This document shows positions 48,246 through 58,484 of a stretch of 64,000 bases of DNA, one piece after another. Numbering within the stretch: the stretch's first letter is position 1; each line of letters begins with the position of its first letter. The notes below the pieces were generated by a model, which was not told the origin of the DNA, did not search any database, and worked only from the letters and a program-made list of their open reading frames with translations. The DNA comes from Alnus glutinosa (taxonomy: Eukaryota; Streptophyta; Magnoliopsida; Fagales; Betulaceae), in NCBI RefSeq assembly GCF_958979055.1, contig NC_084888.1:2808001-2872000 (forward strand), given 5' to 3'. Made by a program: the position numbers and the translations under genes.

Positions 48246-50300
48246 CAAGTTGTTTCAAAAAAGCCCCTTCAAGTTCTATGAAGGGCCTGAAAACACCATA
48301 TTGAATAACCAACAAACAAGCTGGAACAGGCCAATATTCTTTCCAATAGTCATATACTATTCTTAAAGAAAAGCCAACCACCAAAAGCGTACAAATCTAA
48401 GTACAACTCAACTCAATCTAATCCATTACTAACAATCTATTTGTGCTTAAAAGTATACGGGGCCCGTGGCAACAGAACACGTAAGTACTAAGAACAGAAT
48501 TATTACGAAGTTAATCGAAGGAGCGGAAGATGAAGAAGTGGCCATGCGAATTAAAAACTAATATAGGAAACAAGTCTGCATATAGGACATCGTTATCATC
48601 TGACCGTCCTGGTCCGTCCATTACTAGTTTAATGTGGAGATGTGTGACCTAATTGATGACAAAATGGTAGATTTTCAATTTTTTTTTTTTTGCTTCTTTT
48701 TTAATAAAGTTTGAGGTGTATTCTTAGAGGCATAGGGCAACCCCCATGTTGAAGTTTACAACAGTTTCATTATCAGGCATTGTAAATCAACTATTAATTG
48801 CTCGTTTTGTAAAAAATTGGTTCTCTTGAATTAGTGTTTAGTCACCATTACTAAGTTCACCTCAGTACAAGCAAGGTCGCACGCAGGGCCCAACCTTAAG
48901 GTCAGGTACACTCCCCAACAACAGACAAGCACCTCAGAACGCTGGCTTGTTTAAGTTGGATGGGATGGTTGGTGGTGACAGCCCAAGTGAATTATTGACC
49001 CCTAAAGGCTCGCCCCTTGACTAATCGGACCAAACCAGCAACAAGGACAAAAAAAAAATATTAAAAATTAAAAATAATAATAATAAAGAAGCTTAAACCA
49101 GCAACATTAGGCGACAAAAATGGTCCAGTTTTGTGAGGACACATTGCTCAGTTGCATCATAGCTTGTTTTATTCCTTTTTTTTTTTTTTTTTTTTTGAGG
49201 TGAGGGATTTAGGACTTGCAGACTTTCTTACGACCCCAAAAGAAGACAAATAACCATCGAAAGAAGAGTCCAAGCACTGGTTTGAGAAAACTTTGGCCAC
49301 AACCCACAGAAATCTACACAACCCAACTCAACCCACTTCAACCACACAAGAATTACACCATGAAACAGTATATCTCATCAGGAATAGAAACACATTAGGC
49401 GTCCTCGTCGGCAATGTACTTGGCGGTGTGCGGTGGTTGTGCCTCGAGAGTGAGAGAGCTGGGACTTGAAATTTGGGCGGAACGAGCGGCGGCATCGCAC
49501 GTCAGCTTTCCGTCCTCCTGGTGTGACGGGTCGCTTGAGAATGGTGGTTGTGCCGTTGTGGTGTAAGAGGCGTCGCACAGGGGGAAAAATTAGGCCTGGG
49601 CGGGGAAGGGAAGTTTGGGGGGAAATTTAGAGGGGTGTTTTCACGTGAATGAATTTTGGGTAGTCTGTGACGCGTGAATTTGTTTCCTTTATTATTATTA
49701 TTTTTTTATTTTTTTAAAAAATTTACTTATAACCCATATTTTTCATCTATTTTATAAAATGATATCCAAATTTTTTTAAAAAAAAGAGTAATTTAAGGTA
49801 TTTATCTTCTAGTTTTTTTTTTTTTTAATTTCAACATTTTGTTATAATTTTTCGTTAAATTTTATCAAAATTTTTAAAATACCTATTTTATACATCTATA
49901 TGTGGATCTGTATAACTAATAGTTGATTTAAAAAATAGATTATATAAGATATGTAAGAGATGTAAAAAAATTTCTCATTTAGTTAAATTCTCATCGATAT
50001 TTAAATCTTAGTTTGAATCCTATATATCTAATTGTTGATTTAAAAAAAATATGTATAAAAAATATAAAAAAATAATTTCTTATTCAATTAAATTTTGACC
50101 AATATTTAAATCTTAGCAATTTTTTTTCAAAAAAAAAAAAAATGAATATTTTGAAAATTAACATAATTTAATGAATTTCTTAATAAATGATTGAAATCGA
50201 AAAAAAAATTTTAAAAGTTTTATTAACACATTTTAAAGTTTTGCTATAGTTTTCTTTTTTTTTTTAAAAAAAAAAAAAATAGTGACTGACGTGACGTGGC
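48246..50300. other. upstream region of unit 2 and AT-rich spacer
   Basis: 48246-49690 matches the upstream region of unit 1 (25791-27170), including a GC-rich block at 49400-49600. From 49690 to 50290 the sequence is almost entirely A/T homopolymer-rich and I see nothing in it. The duplication therefore ends near 49690. Confidence 0.55.
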
Positions 50301-51178
50301 ATTGTTTCCTTTATTTCTCTCTTTTGTACGAGGTTTTGATTTGTTCATCATTTTCATGGAAGTTCTCTAGGTTTTTCTCCGCAACACTTATAAACCCAAG
50401 AAACCTTAACGAAGTATCTTTTGTTGGCGGCGCTGTAAGTTCACAATACTTTTCTCTTTCACTTTGTTTCCCATAATTTCGTTTCAATTTTCTCTCTATT
50501 TTTCTATCTATCTGTCTCTCTCTCTGTTTGGTTGCTGAAAAAACTGTCGTTGGTTTAGAAAATTTGAGGAAAAAAACCGGCTTTTTTGCAAAATCGAGGG
50601 GTTTGCGTTTAATTTTTGGATTTGACATGTTTTAAGATCTCTGGGGTTTGACGATCTCCAGAGCCATCATTGTTTGTGTCTTATGAGTTTGTTGATGTTT
50701 CTTTGTATGGGTTTCTTAGATTAAGTTTTATTTGTCTGCTTTGAGTAGCCTCTGTTTGGTTGCTGCCAAAAAAAATAAATTAAGAAGTAAAAGGATGGAG
50801 GTTTTTTTTTTAAAAAAAAAAATGCGCAGTTTATTTGGTTCCACACTTCCACATAAGCGAGTCTGTTCCTGTTTATATTCCATTTTTCCAAATAATCAAG
50901 TAAGCTGGTGAGTAAGGTGTTTCTTACGTGGCCAGAAGAACAGAAGAAAATGTTTGTTCTTTGTCATATGCGGAAAAAAAGAATCTGATTGAATTGGTTT
51001 TTTAATTTTGACAAAACCCATTGTTGTTTTAATGGAAGAGGGTTTTAAATAGGTCATAATCGAAGGTTGATGACCTCCCTACGACCAGAACATCATCTTC
51101 TATCTTTGGATCCTTCAGGTTCTTACGAATTTCTTGGATTTCATTTAACTTAATCCCCACTTTCACTGGCATCACTCC

Positions 51179-52155
51179 AATGTTTTCCATGCTTAACCAT
51201 GTTGAAAATTCATGATAGAAGAACTTGCAAACCGTTATAGTGCTGTGTGTTTGAGTTATTGCCATATACTTTATTTACCAATTGCATTGATTAAGCAACT
51301 TAGATTGAAGGAATGAGTGATTCCACTTGAAACTGCCGGATGATGTTGGGACATTGCGCAAGGGCTTTGAGTTCCATTTCACTCTCACATTTTATTGGGA
51401 CAATGAAATAACTTCTATGATCCATCCCTTCTGATGGCCGCATGTGATAGACATTTTTCAGTTTTTTGTTCCTTAATAAATATTTTCAGGTCATGCATCA
51501 ATGCATGCTCTACTATACATGTAAGTTTTAGTTTACTGAAGTTTAACTATGCAGATAGGTTATTCTAAAATCTGGAGGATACACTTGTTTTAGTTAAGAA
51601 TGGTGGTCTCTGGATGTTAAAAGTTCTTTAACAAACATATATAATTTCCTCAAGAGGTTGGCTCAAGTGTTGTAAGGGCCTTGGTGGCATTTCCTTCATG
51701 TCTAAAGTTCGAATCTCCTTGGGTGCAAACAATTCCTTGGCACCAGTCCGACAGTGAAGCCAGAGTATTACCTAATCTATGTGGAGGGGACACTTTGTAT
51801 GGGTCCGAGGTTTACCAAACAAGGGTGGGTACACGAAGTGACCCTCCTTTGGAGGGGTTCCTCGTAATTAAAAAAAAAAAAGGGGGAATGTTTTCCATTG
51901 TTAACGTGTTGAAAATTCTTGATGGAAGAACTTGCAAAATGTTATAGTGCTGTGTGCTTGAGTTATTGCTATTTACTTTATTTACCAATTGCATTGATTA
52001 AGCAACTTAGATTGAAGGAATGGGTGATTCCATTTGAAACTGCCAGATGATGTTGGGACATTGCGCAAGGGCTTTGAGTTCCATATCACTCTCACATTTT
52101 ATTGGGACAAGGAAATAACTTCTATGATCCATCCCTTCTGATGGCAGCATGTGAT

Positions 52156-52190
<35 letters not shown>

Positions 52191-52340
52191 TGTTTTGTTA
52201 CTTAATAAATATTTTCAGGCCATGCATCAGTGCATACTTTTACTATACATGTAAGCTATAGTTTATGGCAAGTTTAACTGTGCAGATAGTTTGACTGGAT
52301 ATTTAAATTTCTTTAACAAACATATATAAGTTCCTCAAGG
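51179..52340 (+). repeat. tandem blocks A and B in the DPMS3 leader region
   Basis: Block A (51179-51654) and block B (51887-52340) are direct repeats of about 460 bp. Both start AATGTTTTCCAT, both contain TTACCAATTGCATTGATTAA, and both end at AAACATATATAA then CCTCAAG. The SINE lies exactly at their junction. A third, shorter relative is at 57048-57300. Confidence 0.88.
51655..51881 (+). mobile_element. Au-like tRNA-derived SINE
   Basis: It starts AGGTTGGCTCAAGTG (A box), has GTTCGAATCTCC (B box) about 55 bases on, followed by the GGGTGCAAACAATT word common to plant Au SINEs, and ends in a 14-base A tail. No clear target duplication, perhaps because it sits at the junction of two tandem blocks. 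Confidence 0.75.
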
Positions 52341-52507
52341 GAAAAAAATTGAGAAAAAGGGAATGGTAATATCTGTTAAATACCTGTCTTAGGTATTTCT
52401 TGTCAAGCAATATCTGCTCTTAACCATCAGAGCTGTTGCCTCAACTATATGTTTTTGCTCTGATAGTATTTTGTGTTGTTTTCAAGCCTCAGCTTTATTA
52501 TAGATCA

Positions 52508-53775
52508 ATGAAGCACATCGTGAAGATTATGGCATTGCTGGTTGGCATCTCTGCCTCATGGTTTGGCCTCTTGAAGACATCTATGGTTCCAAGTAGCCAT
52601 ACTTTGTTAGTGAGTTAATTTTCAGATTTTTTTTTTTATTAATCTGTTTAATATAATTTCTCCAATGTAGACAATGTTCAAAGTGCCCTGTTTCCATCTT
52701 CTTCCCAGCTACCTATCTATTTTATCATGTGCCTTGGATGCTACGGCCTATTAATGGTTGGAGTTGGTCTGATGCGGTTTCCAACTTGTCCTCAAGAAGC
52801 ATTGCTTTTGCAGCAGGTATTTTTCCTTTTTTTTTTCCTCATTCATTTAACATTGCCATATCATATATAGTGTATTTTGGTAGCATTGTTGTTATGCAGA
52901 TCTGCTTTCTTTCTTTTAGCTGTAGATATGTTGAAGATGAGATTTCCACTTGTAAGTGTTGGGTTTTCTCACAACATTTGAACAACTACCGCGGCAACTA
53001 TACAAAGACTTTGTCAAGGATTTCTTTGATTTTCAACTTTACTGCTTGAATATTGTTTAGAGTTTTTCCCTTTTGTTTTTATACAATACATGCATAGCAG
53101 CTTTAAAGTTGCTTCTGAATTCTGATACCGTCCAAACTTGATACATACCATAATGGAAATCTCAAATTTTGTTCCGACAAGTAACGTGAAAACCAGGATG
53201 CAAATTGTGAAGTAGCTAGTCGATGGACTTTCATTATTATTTTGCTGTGGGAGTGCTCATCTGATAGCTGAGAAACGCAAGAGTTTATTTGAAGAATTTG
53301 TATCAGTTCACCATGTTTAGCAACAAATTTGAAATTGTTGACTGTTAGATGCATATGATTGAGTTTTTATTTTTTTTTCCTTTGGTGATAATCAGCAGCC
53401 TGAAAATGAGCATGTTATGATTCTGATAAGCAGTCATCTGTGTGCAGGTATTTTGGAATTATGATGATATTTTTGCATTGCTATCAAAATGTTTAAAAGT
53501 GCCTTTTAAACGTAATTTGTTGGTCAAATAAATAGACTGTCCTCTAACTAAATATTCAGTTATTATTATCCATAAAAAAATATAAAAATCATTATTGTTG
53601 TTATTATTACCATCATTATGATCAATCACCGTCTGTATATTTTTTATATCCTTGAATTAAGATCATACTTGTTTTCATGCTTTGCAGAGTCGTAATTGTA
53701 ATGTTTCTTTTGTAGGACATCATTGAGGCCAAGGATTATTTGAAGCCAAGAGGGGTTGACGTGGGTTCGGAATGA
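52508..53775 (+). CDS. DPMS3: dolichol-phosphate mannosyltransferase subunit 3
   Basis: Coding exons 52508-52609, 52709-52816 and 53716-53775, all phase 0 with GT-AG ends, give 89 aa, the length I recall for Arabidopsis DPMS3. The protein begins MKHIVKIMALLVGISASWFG (first membrane segment, about residues 6-25). After SHTLLLPIYF comes a second hydrophobic segment around GCYGLLMVGVGLM (about 45-60), then FPTCPQEALLLQQ and the cytosolic tail DIIEAKDYLKPRGVDVG. DPM3 anchors and stabilises the catalytic DPMS1 in the ER membrane, which makes dolichol-phosphate mannose for GPI anchors, N-glycans and O-mannosylation. The upstream frame has no other plausible ATG. A partial broken copy lies at 58485-60105. 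Confidence 0.95.
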
Positions 53776-55071
53776 TTCGAGGATCTTTGAACGTTGTTCA
53801 ATATGCCAGTGGAGTGGGGAATTGCCATTTTCAAACAAAGATAGGTCTGCCGTGTCTCCCTAAAGCTTATCTGTAGCCCCTGGACTCGGCTTCAATTGCA
53901 TTTCTTCACTTATTTTGCAGTGGCATTTTTTTTTTCTTGCACAAAGGAAAAGAAAGAAAAAACGAATCACACTATTGGGATATAGTTGTAAGAATGAAAA
54001 TTTATGTCAATTTCCCTTTTTTCGGTTGTAGTAAGTACAGAGAAAAATAAAGAGGAAGGGAACCTTTTTTTTAAATATCTTTATTTCTTGTATGGTAAAT
54101 TTCTATCCAAATCCCACACGCAAAATATTTTTTTGAAAATAATTTTTACGTTGAAAACGTTTGGTGCAGACCAAAAAAATAGTCAATGAAAATTATTTAG
54201 AAAGGCAATAAATATCAAGGAATCTAGGGCAAAAATCTGGCCCCCTCGATTTAGTGACAAAGCGTGTAATTTTTTTTTTTCATGAAATATTCTTTGTGCG
54301 GTTATCTTTTTTGCAATCTCCCTTGTAAAGTTTTAAAATTTTCAATGTATTTGATGTATCGAATTTTCAATTTTTTGCAATCTCATATCTTCCGTTAAGG
54401 TTTGTAGTTCAATCAAACAGTCAAATGGTAAAATTACTCTTATGTTCCTGTAATTTTTAAAAAAATACAAAATTACCCTTAAAATTACAATTATTTTTTT
54501 AAAAAAATTAAGGGTATTTTGAAAATTTCTCATACTTGCGTTAGGATTTAACGGGTTGATGAAATTGCAAGCAAATTTTAAACTTTGATAGGGGGGAGAT
54601 TGCAGAATTAATGGAAGTTCAAGGGAATTAATTTAAGTTTTTTCAAACTGCATTTTCTTCTTACTTCCACTCTTAATAAACCATACATTGAAAAAGAAGT
54701 GTTTAGAAATGATCTTTTATTTTCTTATCCCTTAAAGTGAACCAAAGATGATATAAACCCTCCATCACTAATAAAAGTATGATTTGGCTTTGAATCTCAC
54801 ATAAGTGTTACGAAAATTAACAATGTAAACTCTACTTCTAGATTACATATACCAGCATCCAACAAATTATTTAGAAGTCAATTTTGATGTGGCTATTTCA
54901 AATGGAAATATTATTTGAGTGTAAAGTGACGGATGACTTATTTGAAATATGAAGATTATATTTCTTGAAATTGAAAACTCAACGAATAAATGCAAATCAA
55001 ATTAAAACAAAGGAGATAAATATAACTTTTCCCACTTCTTTACGTAGTTCATAGTAAGCATATTCCCTTAG
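53776..55071. other. intergenic between DPMS3 and the kinase gene
   Basis: Contains the DPMS3 3' flank and a MITE-like inverted repeat at about 54313-54606 (TTGCAATCTCCC paired with GGGGAGATTGCAG). I see no gene. Confidence 0.5.
54313..54606. mobile_element. MITE-like element
   Basis: Left TTGCAATCTCCCTTGTAAAG and right CTTTGATAGGGGGGAGATTG are inverted copies, followed inward by further weaker pairing. The interior is A/T rich and non-coding. I found no clear target duplication. Confidence 0.4.
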
Positions 55072-55081
55072 TATATATATA
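55072..55081 (+). promoter_or_regulatory. TATA-like element upstream of the kinase gene
   Basis: TATATATATA about 480 bases before the kinase start codon, followed by GT-rich sequence. Plausible core promoter for an intronless gene with a long leader; the transcription start is not known. Confidence 0.4.
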
Positions 55082-55199
55082 GGGGTGTGTGTGTCTATAA
55101 ACAGCTGTACCTTGGAAAGTCGGTTTCAAAATAAGAAATTCGACCGTTGAAACCCTAAACCTTTCTGCTCTCCCTTTCTCTCTACATTCTACTCATTAA

Positions 55200-55600
55200 C
55201 CCTAAGTCCTGCAAATATTGCGGTCCAACAAAACTCTAGGTATTCTTGTCAGAAAGATCAGAGGGAAATCCTAAAAGATACTCTACTTTCCGATTCCCCC
55301 TCTGATTTTTCATTAGCCCTAGGTCTCGGAAATATTCAGACAATCGAGAATTATCGGCATTCTTTGTGAGCAATTCCATAGAGAATTGAAGAGAAAGGCG
55401 GAGGAGATAGCCTGATTTGTTTCGAAACCCTAAAGGTACTTTATTTTCCAATTCCCCCTTCAGATTTTCCATTAGCCCTAGGCCTTCGAAATATTGAGAT
55501 CAACCAAGAATTTTGGTTATTCTTTGTGAGCAGCGCCAGAAAAAGGAAAGGAGAAATGAAAAGGAAGGCAGAGGAGAGTCTGTGTGGTCATGGAGAAAGT
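55200..55600 (+). repeat. tandem leader repeats upstream of and into the kinase coding start
   Basis: A unit with the words TTTTCCATTAGCCCTAGG, GAAATATT and ATTCTTTGTGAGCA occurs at about 55424-55535. A clear copy lies at about 55263-55371, and a more diverged partial one at about 55190-55254. After the middle copy comes TTGAAGAGAAAGGCGGAGGAG, equivalent to the true start ATGAAAAGGAAGGCAGAGGAG. Confidence 0.8.
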
Positions 55601-56722
55601 TGGGTGAGAGGGCCAATGATCGGCAAAGGAAGTTTTGGGTCCGTGTTTCTTGCTACTTCAAAGAAACCCAGGTCACGGTTCTCTTGTTTTCCTTCGGCCA
55701 TGGCTGTGAAATCTGCAGAGGTCTCTGTTTCGGCTTCGCTTCAGAAGGAGAAAGAGGTTCTCGACAACGTCAAAGGCTGCCCTTATGTGATTAGCTGCTT
55801 TGGGGAAGAGACTACGACCCAAGAGAACGGTGAGATGGTTTACAACTTGTTATTGGAGTATGCTTCTGGAGGAACCCTAGCCGATTCAATCGAGAAATCT
55901 GATGGTTGTGGGTTGCCCGAACCCGATGTTAAGCGCTACACCAAATCGATTCTCAAAGGGCTTCGTCACATTCATGACTGCGGTTATGTGCACTGCGATC
56001 TGAAGCCTGAGAATGTTTTGCTTGTGCCCACTATTAATTCTAGTGGTAATTTTGTGGCAAAGATCGGGGATTTTGGGTTGGCGAAGAGGTCAGCACAGAG
56101 TAAGAAGAGAAGGTTCGACTCGGACCTTTACTTGAGAGGCACTCCGTTATATTTGGCCCCTGAAACGGTGATTGAGAGGGTACAGGAGCCTTCCTCTGAT
56201 ATTTGGGCTCTGGGATGTGTTGTGTGTGAGATGCTTACTGGAGAATCCCCTTGGAATAGGGCGGAAGAGTTGAACACAGAGGATCTTTTACGTTTGATTG
56301 GTGATGGGCATGAACTGCCTAAAATTCCGAGTAACATTTCTGATGAAGCAAGGGGTTTCTTGAAGGCGTGTCTTGTGAGGAAACGCATGTTCAGATTCAC
56401 GGCTGAGATGCTAATGGATCATACATTTCTGGCCAGTGTAGGCGAGCATGATGATGAAGTAAAGGATAAAGGAATACTGGCTGTTCGGGATGAAGAACTA
56501 GTGGCTGCTCCTAGTTTTTCATGGCCCGAGACTGATTCTGAGATTAGTGGTCCTTCTTCTTCGGGTAATTGGAGCTTGTATTCTGATGATGCTTCAGCCT
56601 TTTCTTCTTGGCCAGAAGAAGATGAGGATTCGGAAGTGCAATTCATTGAGAGCTCTGGCAAAAAAGTCTCTCTTGTGGGTTCTTTGAACTGCCTGGCTTC
56701 AACCATTCCTATTGGAGCTTAG
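55556..56722 (+). CDS. mitogen-activated protein kinase kinase kinase, MAPKKK17-20 type
   Basis: An intronless 388-aa protein kinase. I start at the first in-frame ATG, MKRKAEESLCGHG; the frame is open upstream only through a GTG. The kinase domain runs from W16 to about residue 280: glycine loop GKGSFGSV (23-30), AVK with K52, catalytic loop HCDLKPEN with D148, DFG at 172-174 and APE at 201-203. HCD in place of HRD, the lack of introns and an acidic, Ser-rich C-terminal tail (SWPETDSEISG, SSWPEEDEDSE) are typical of plant MEKK-type MAPKKK15-20. Members of this group act in ABA, wound or cell-division signalling by activating MKKs; which role applies here cannot be told. The active-site residues are all present. 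Confidence 0.92.
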   Translation: MKRKAEESLCGHGESWVRGPMIGKGSFGSVFLATSKKPRSRFSCFPSAMAVKSAEVSVSASLQKEKEVLDNVKGCPYVISCFGEETTTQENGEMVYNLLLEYASGGTLADSIEKSDGCGLPEPDVKRYTKSILKGLRHIHDCGYVHCDLKPENVLLVPTINSSGNFVAKIGDFGLAKRSAQSKKRRFDSDLYLRGTPLYLAPETVIERVQEPSSDIWALGCVVCEMLTGESPWNRAEELNTEDLLRLIGDGHELPKIPSNISDEARGFLKACLVRKRMFRFTAEMLMDHTFLASVGEHDDEVKDKGILAVRDEELVAAPSFSWPETDSEISGPSSSGNWSLYSDDASAFSSWPEEDEDSEVQFIESSGKKVSLVGSLNCLASTIPIGA

Positions 56723-57047
56723 CAGCGACTATAAAAGAATATTGGAGCTCAGATAAAAGATGGTCTCTTGGCCTCGCTTCAACCATGCTTATTGGAGCTT
56801 ATTGGCGGTGACTACGTAATACGTATGAAGTTTCCAATTGTACATTTTACAGTTTCCTTGTATGCTATTTCTAGCTAGCTATCTAGTTACACCAATATTT
56901 GGAAAGTAACAATTCCAACAACTATACATTGCATGTTCTGTCTTGCAAGATTTTGTATGTACTATCTCTGCCGTGACTTGGCTATATTAGTAGATTAGGA
57001 GCTCCCTTTACTAGAGGGGAACTATTCTGTTGTGGCTCAACTTAACA

Positions 57048-57300
57048 TGTTGAAAATTTATGACAAAGACTAGCAAAATTTTATAGTGCTCTGTGTTTGG
57101 GTTATTTCTATGTACTTTAATTTACCAATTGCATTGGGTGAGCCACTTAGATTGAAGGAATTGGCGATTCCACTTGACACTGCGAGATGATTTTGAGATA
57201 TTGCGCAAGGACTTTGAGTTCCATTTCACTATCACATTATAGTGAGACAATGAAATAACTTTCTATGATCTATCCATTCTTATGGCAGCATATGGTTGTC
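57048..57300 (+). repeat. block C, third relative of the DPMS3 leader repeats
   Basis: Shares ATGTTGAAAATT, TTACCAATTGCATTG, ACTTAGATTGAAGGAAT and CAAGGACTTTGAGTTCC with blocks A and B. With the exon remnants downstream it marks a duplication of the DPMS3 region across the kinase gene. Confidence 0.85.
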
Positions 57301-57392
57301 TTTTTTGCCAAACTACATGTCTGTTTCTATCAAAATATAGTTCACATATTGAAGAGAATTGGTCTGTTTACTCCCATCAAGTGCTAAACTAT

Positions 57393-57666
57393 TAGACCAG
57401 ATATATCTTTATCTCCGGATAAAGATAAATCTAACAATAAGTAGTTCTATTATGTTTCTACTACTACAAGTTGTATAGTTCTCTTATGTCTAAACTATAT
57501 AACTTATAGTAGTAGGACTGTACAATCTTTAGATAAGAAACCTAAACTATATAACTTATAGTAGTAGAGACATAAGAGAACTATACAACTTGTAGTAGTA
57601 GAAACATAATAGAACTACTTATTGTTAGATTTATCTTTATCCGGAGATAAAGATATATCTGGTCTA
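57393..57666. repeat. perfect 99-bp inverted repeat with 76-bp spacer
   Basis: Arm 57393-57491 is the exact reverse complement of 57568-57666, from TAGACCAGATATATC to TTCTCTTATGTCT. The spacer repeats AAACTATATAACTTATAGTAG near both arms. Flanking TA/TTA dinucleotides could be a small target duplication. It is either a very young foldback MITE or a hairpin RNA locus. No coding content. Confidence 0.95.
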
Positions 57667-57797
57667 ATATAAACTAGATTCAATCTGTTGCTTTCTTTGA
57701 TAAAAAAGTGTCTTCTTGTTGACACCAAGAGCTATATCTTTTAAGCCTTAATTAGAAAATACTGATATCAATGACTGATTCGGAAGGAAAGGAAAAA

Positions 57798-57817
57798 GGG
57801 GGGGGGGGGGGGGGGGG
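57798..57817 (+). repeat. 20-base poly-G run
   Basis: Twenty consecutive G after an A/G-rich lead-in, in the spacer between the inverted repeat and the DPMS3 remnant. Confidence 0.95.
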
Positions 57818-58484
57818 AGTGCGCTTAGTATTGTCTAGGTACGAAAAAAGAAAAAGAAAAAAAGGCGTGTTCATCGGTAAACAGGTGAGCAAAGAGGTTA
57901 TGCTTCTACCTGTGCTTAATATTCCTAGACAGTAATGCTGCAATTAGTGGGGCATGTATGAAGGAGTGCCTTGAACCGAGTGGATAGCTTTTCTTTTAGC
58001 TATTACAACATACTTCAGACATGAAAATTACTTTCAAAAAACGTGTGTGTGTTGATTTAAGTTGCACTTTTGGCATTGTTTTCTTGTAAATTTATTCATC
58101 ACACTGGCCCTTAGATTTGGGGTTTTTAGACATGAAGAACTCTTGCATACTTCCCTACTATTATTGCATGTGGAATTTTAACTTTAACTTTCTATTTTAG
58201 AAGAATAAGATGAGGAAGCAAAATTATGGGGAAAAAAAAGGAATGCAAGAACAAGGAGGTTCTTTCCCAAAAAAAAAAAATATGGAAAAAGAATGAATAT
58301 GCTTGAAAAATAGAAGCAAAGGCATAGATTCTAAATTATAATGACATTACAGAGGATAGTGTCCTCTAGAAAACAGCTGACAGAATTTGCATATTTTCCA
58401 ATTCTTTGAAGAGATAAGCAGGTCTCTAAAGCCTCCAAGGTTATTCTGTGGATCCAGATTGCCCCAGCAGAAGAGGTCTGTTAG

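Larger units (their letters stand above)
50330..52507 (+). other. putative 5' leader and leader intron of DPMS3
   Basis: No coding exon is visible here. A GGCGCT|GTAAGT-type donor at about 50430 and AG acceptors just before the DPMS3 start (for example after 52480-52491) would fit a 5'UTR intron of about 2 kb. The interval carries the tandem blocks A and B with a SINE between them. Confidence 0.4.

Noticed and set aside
57752-57943. 63-codon minus frame with a proline run
   Set aside because: The proline run is the translated poly-G/C tract.
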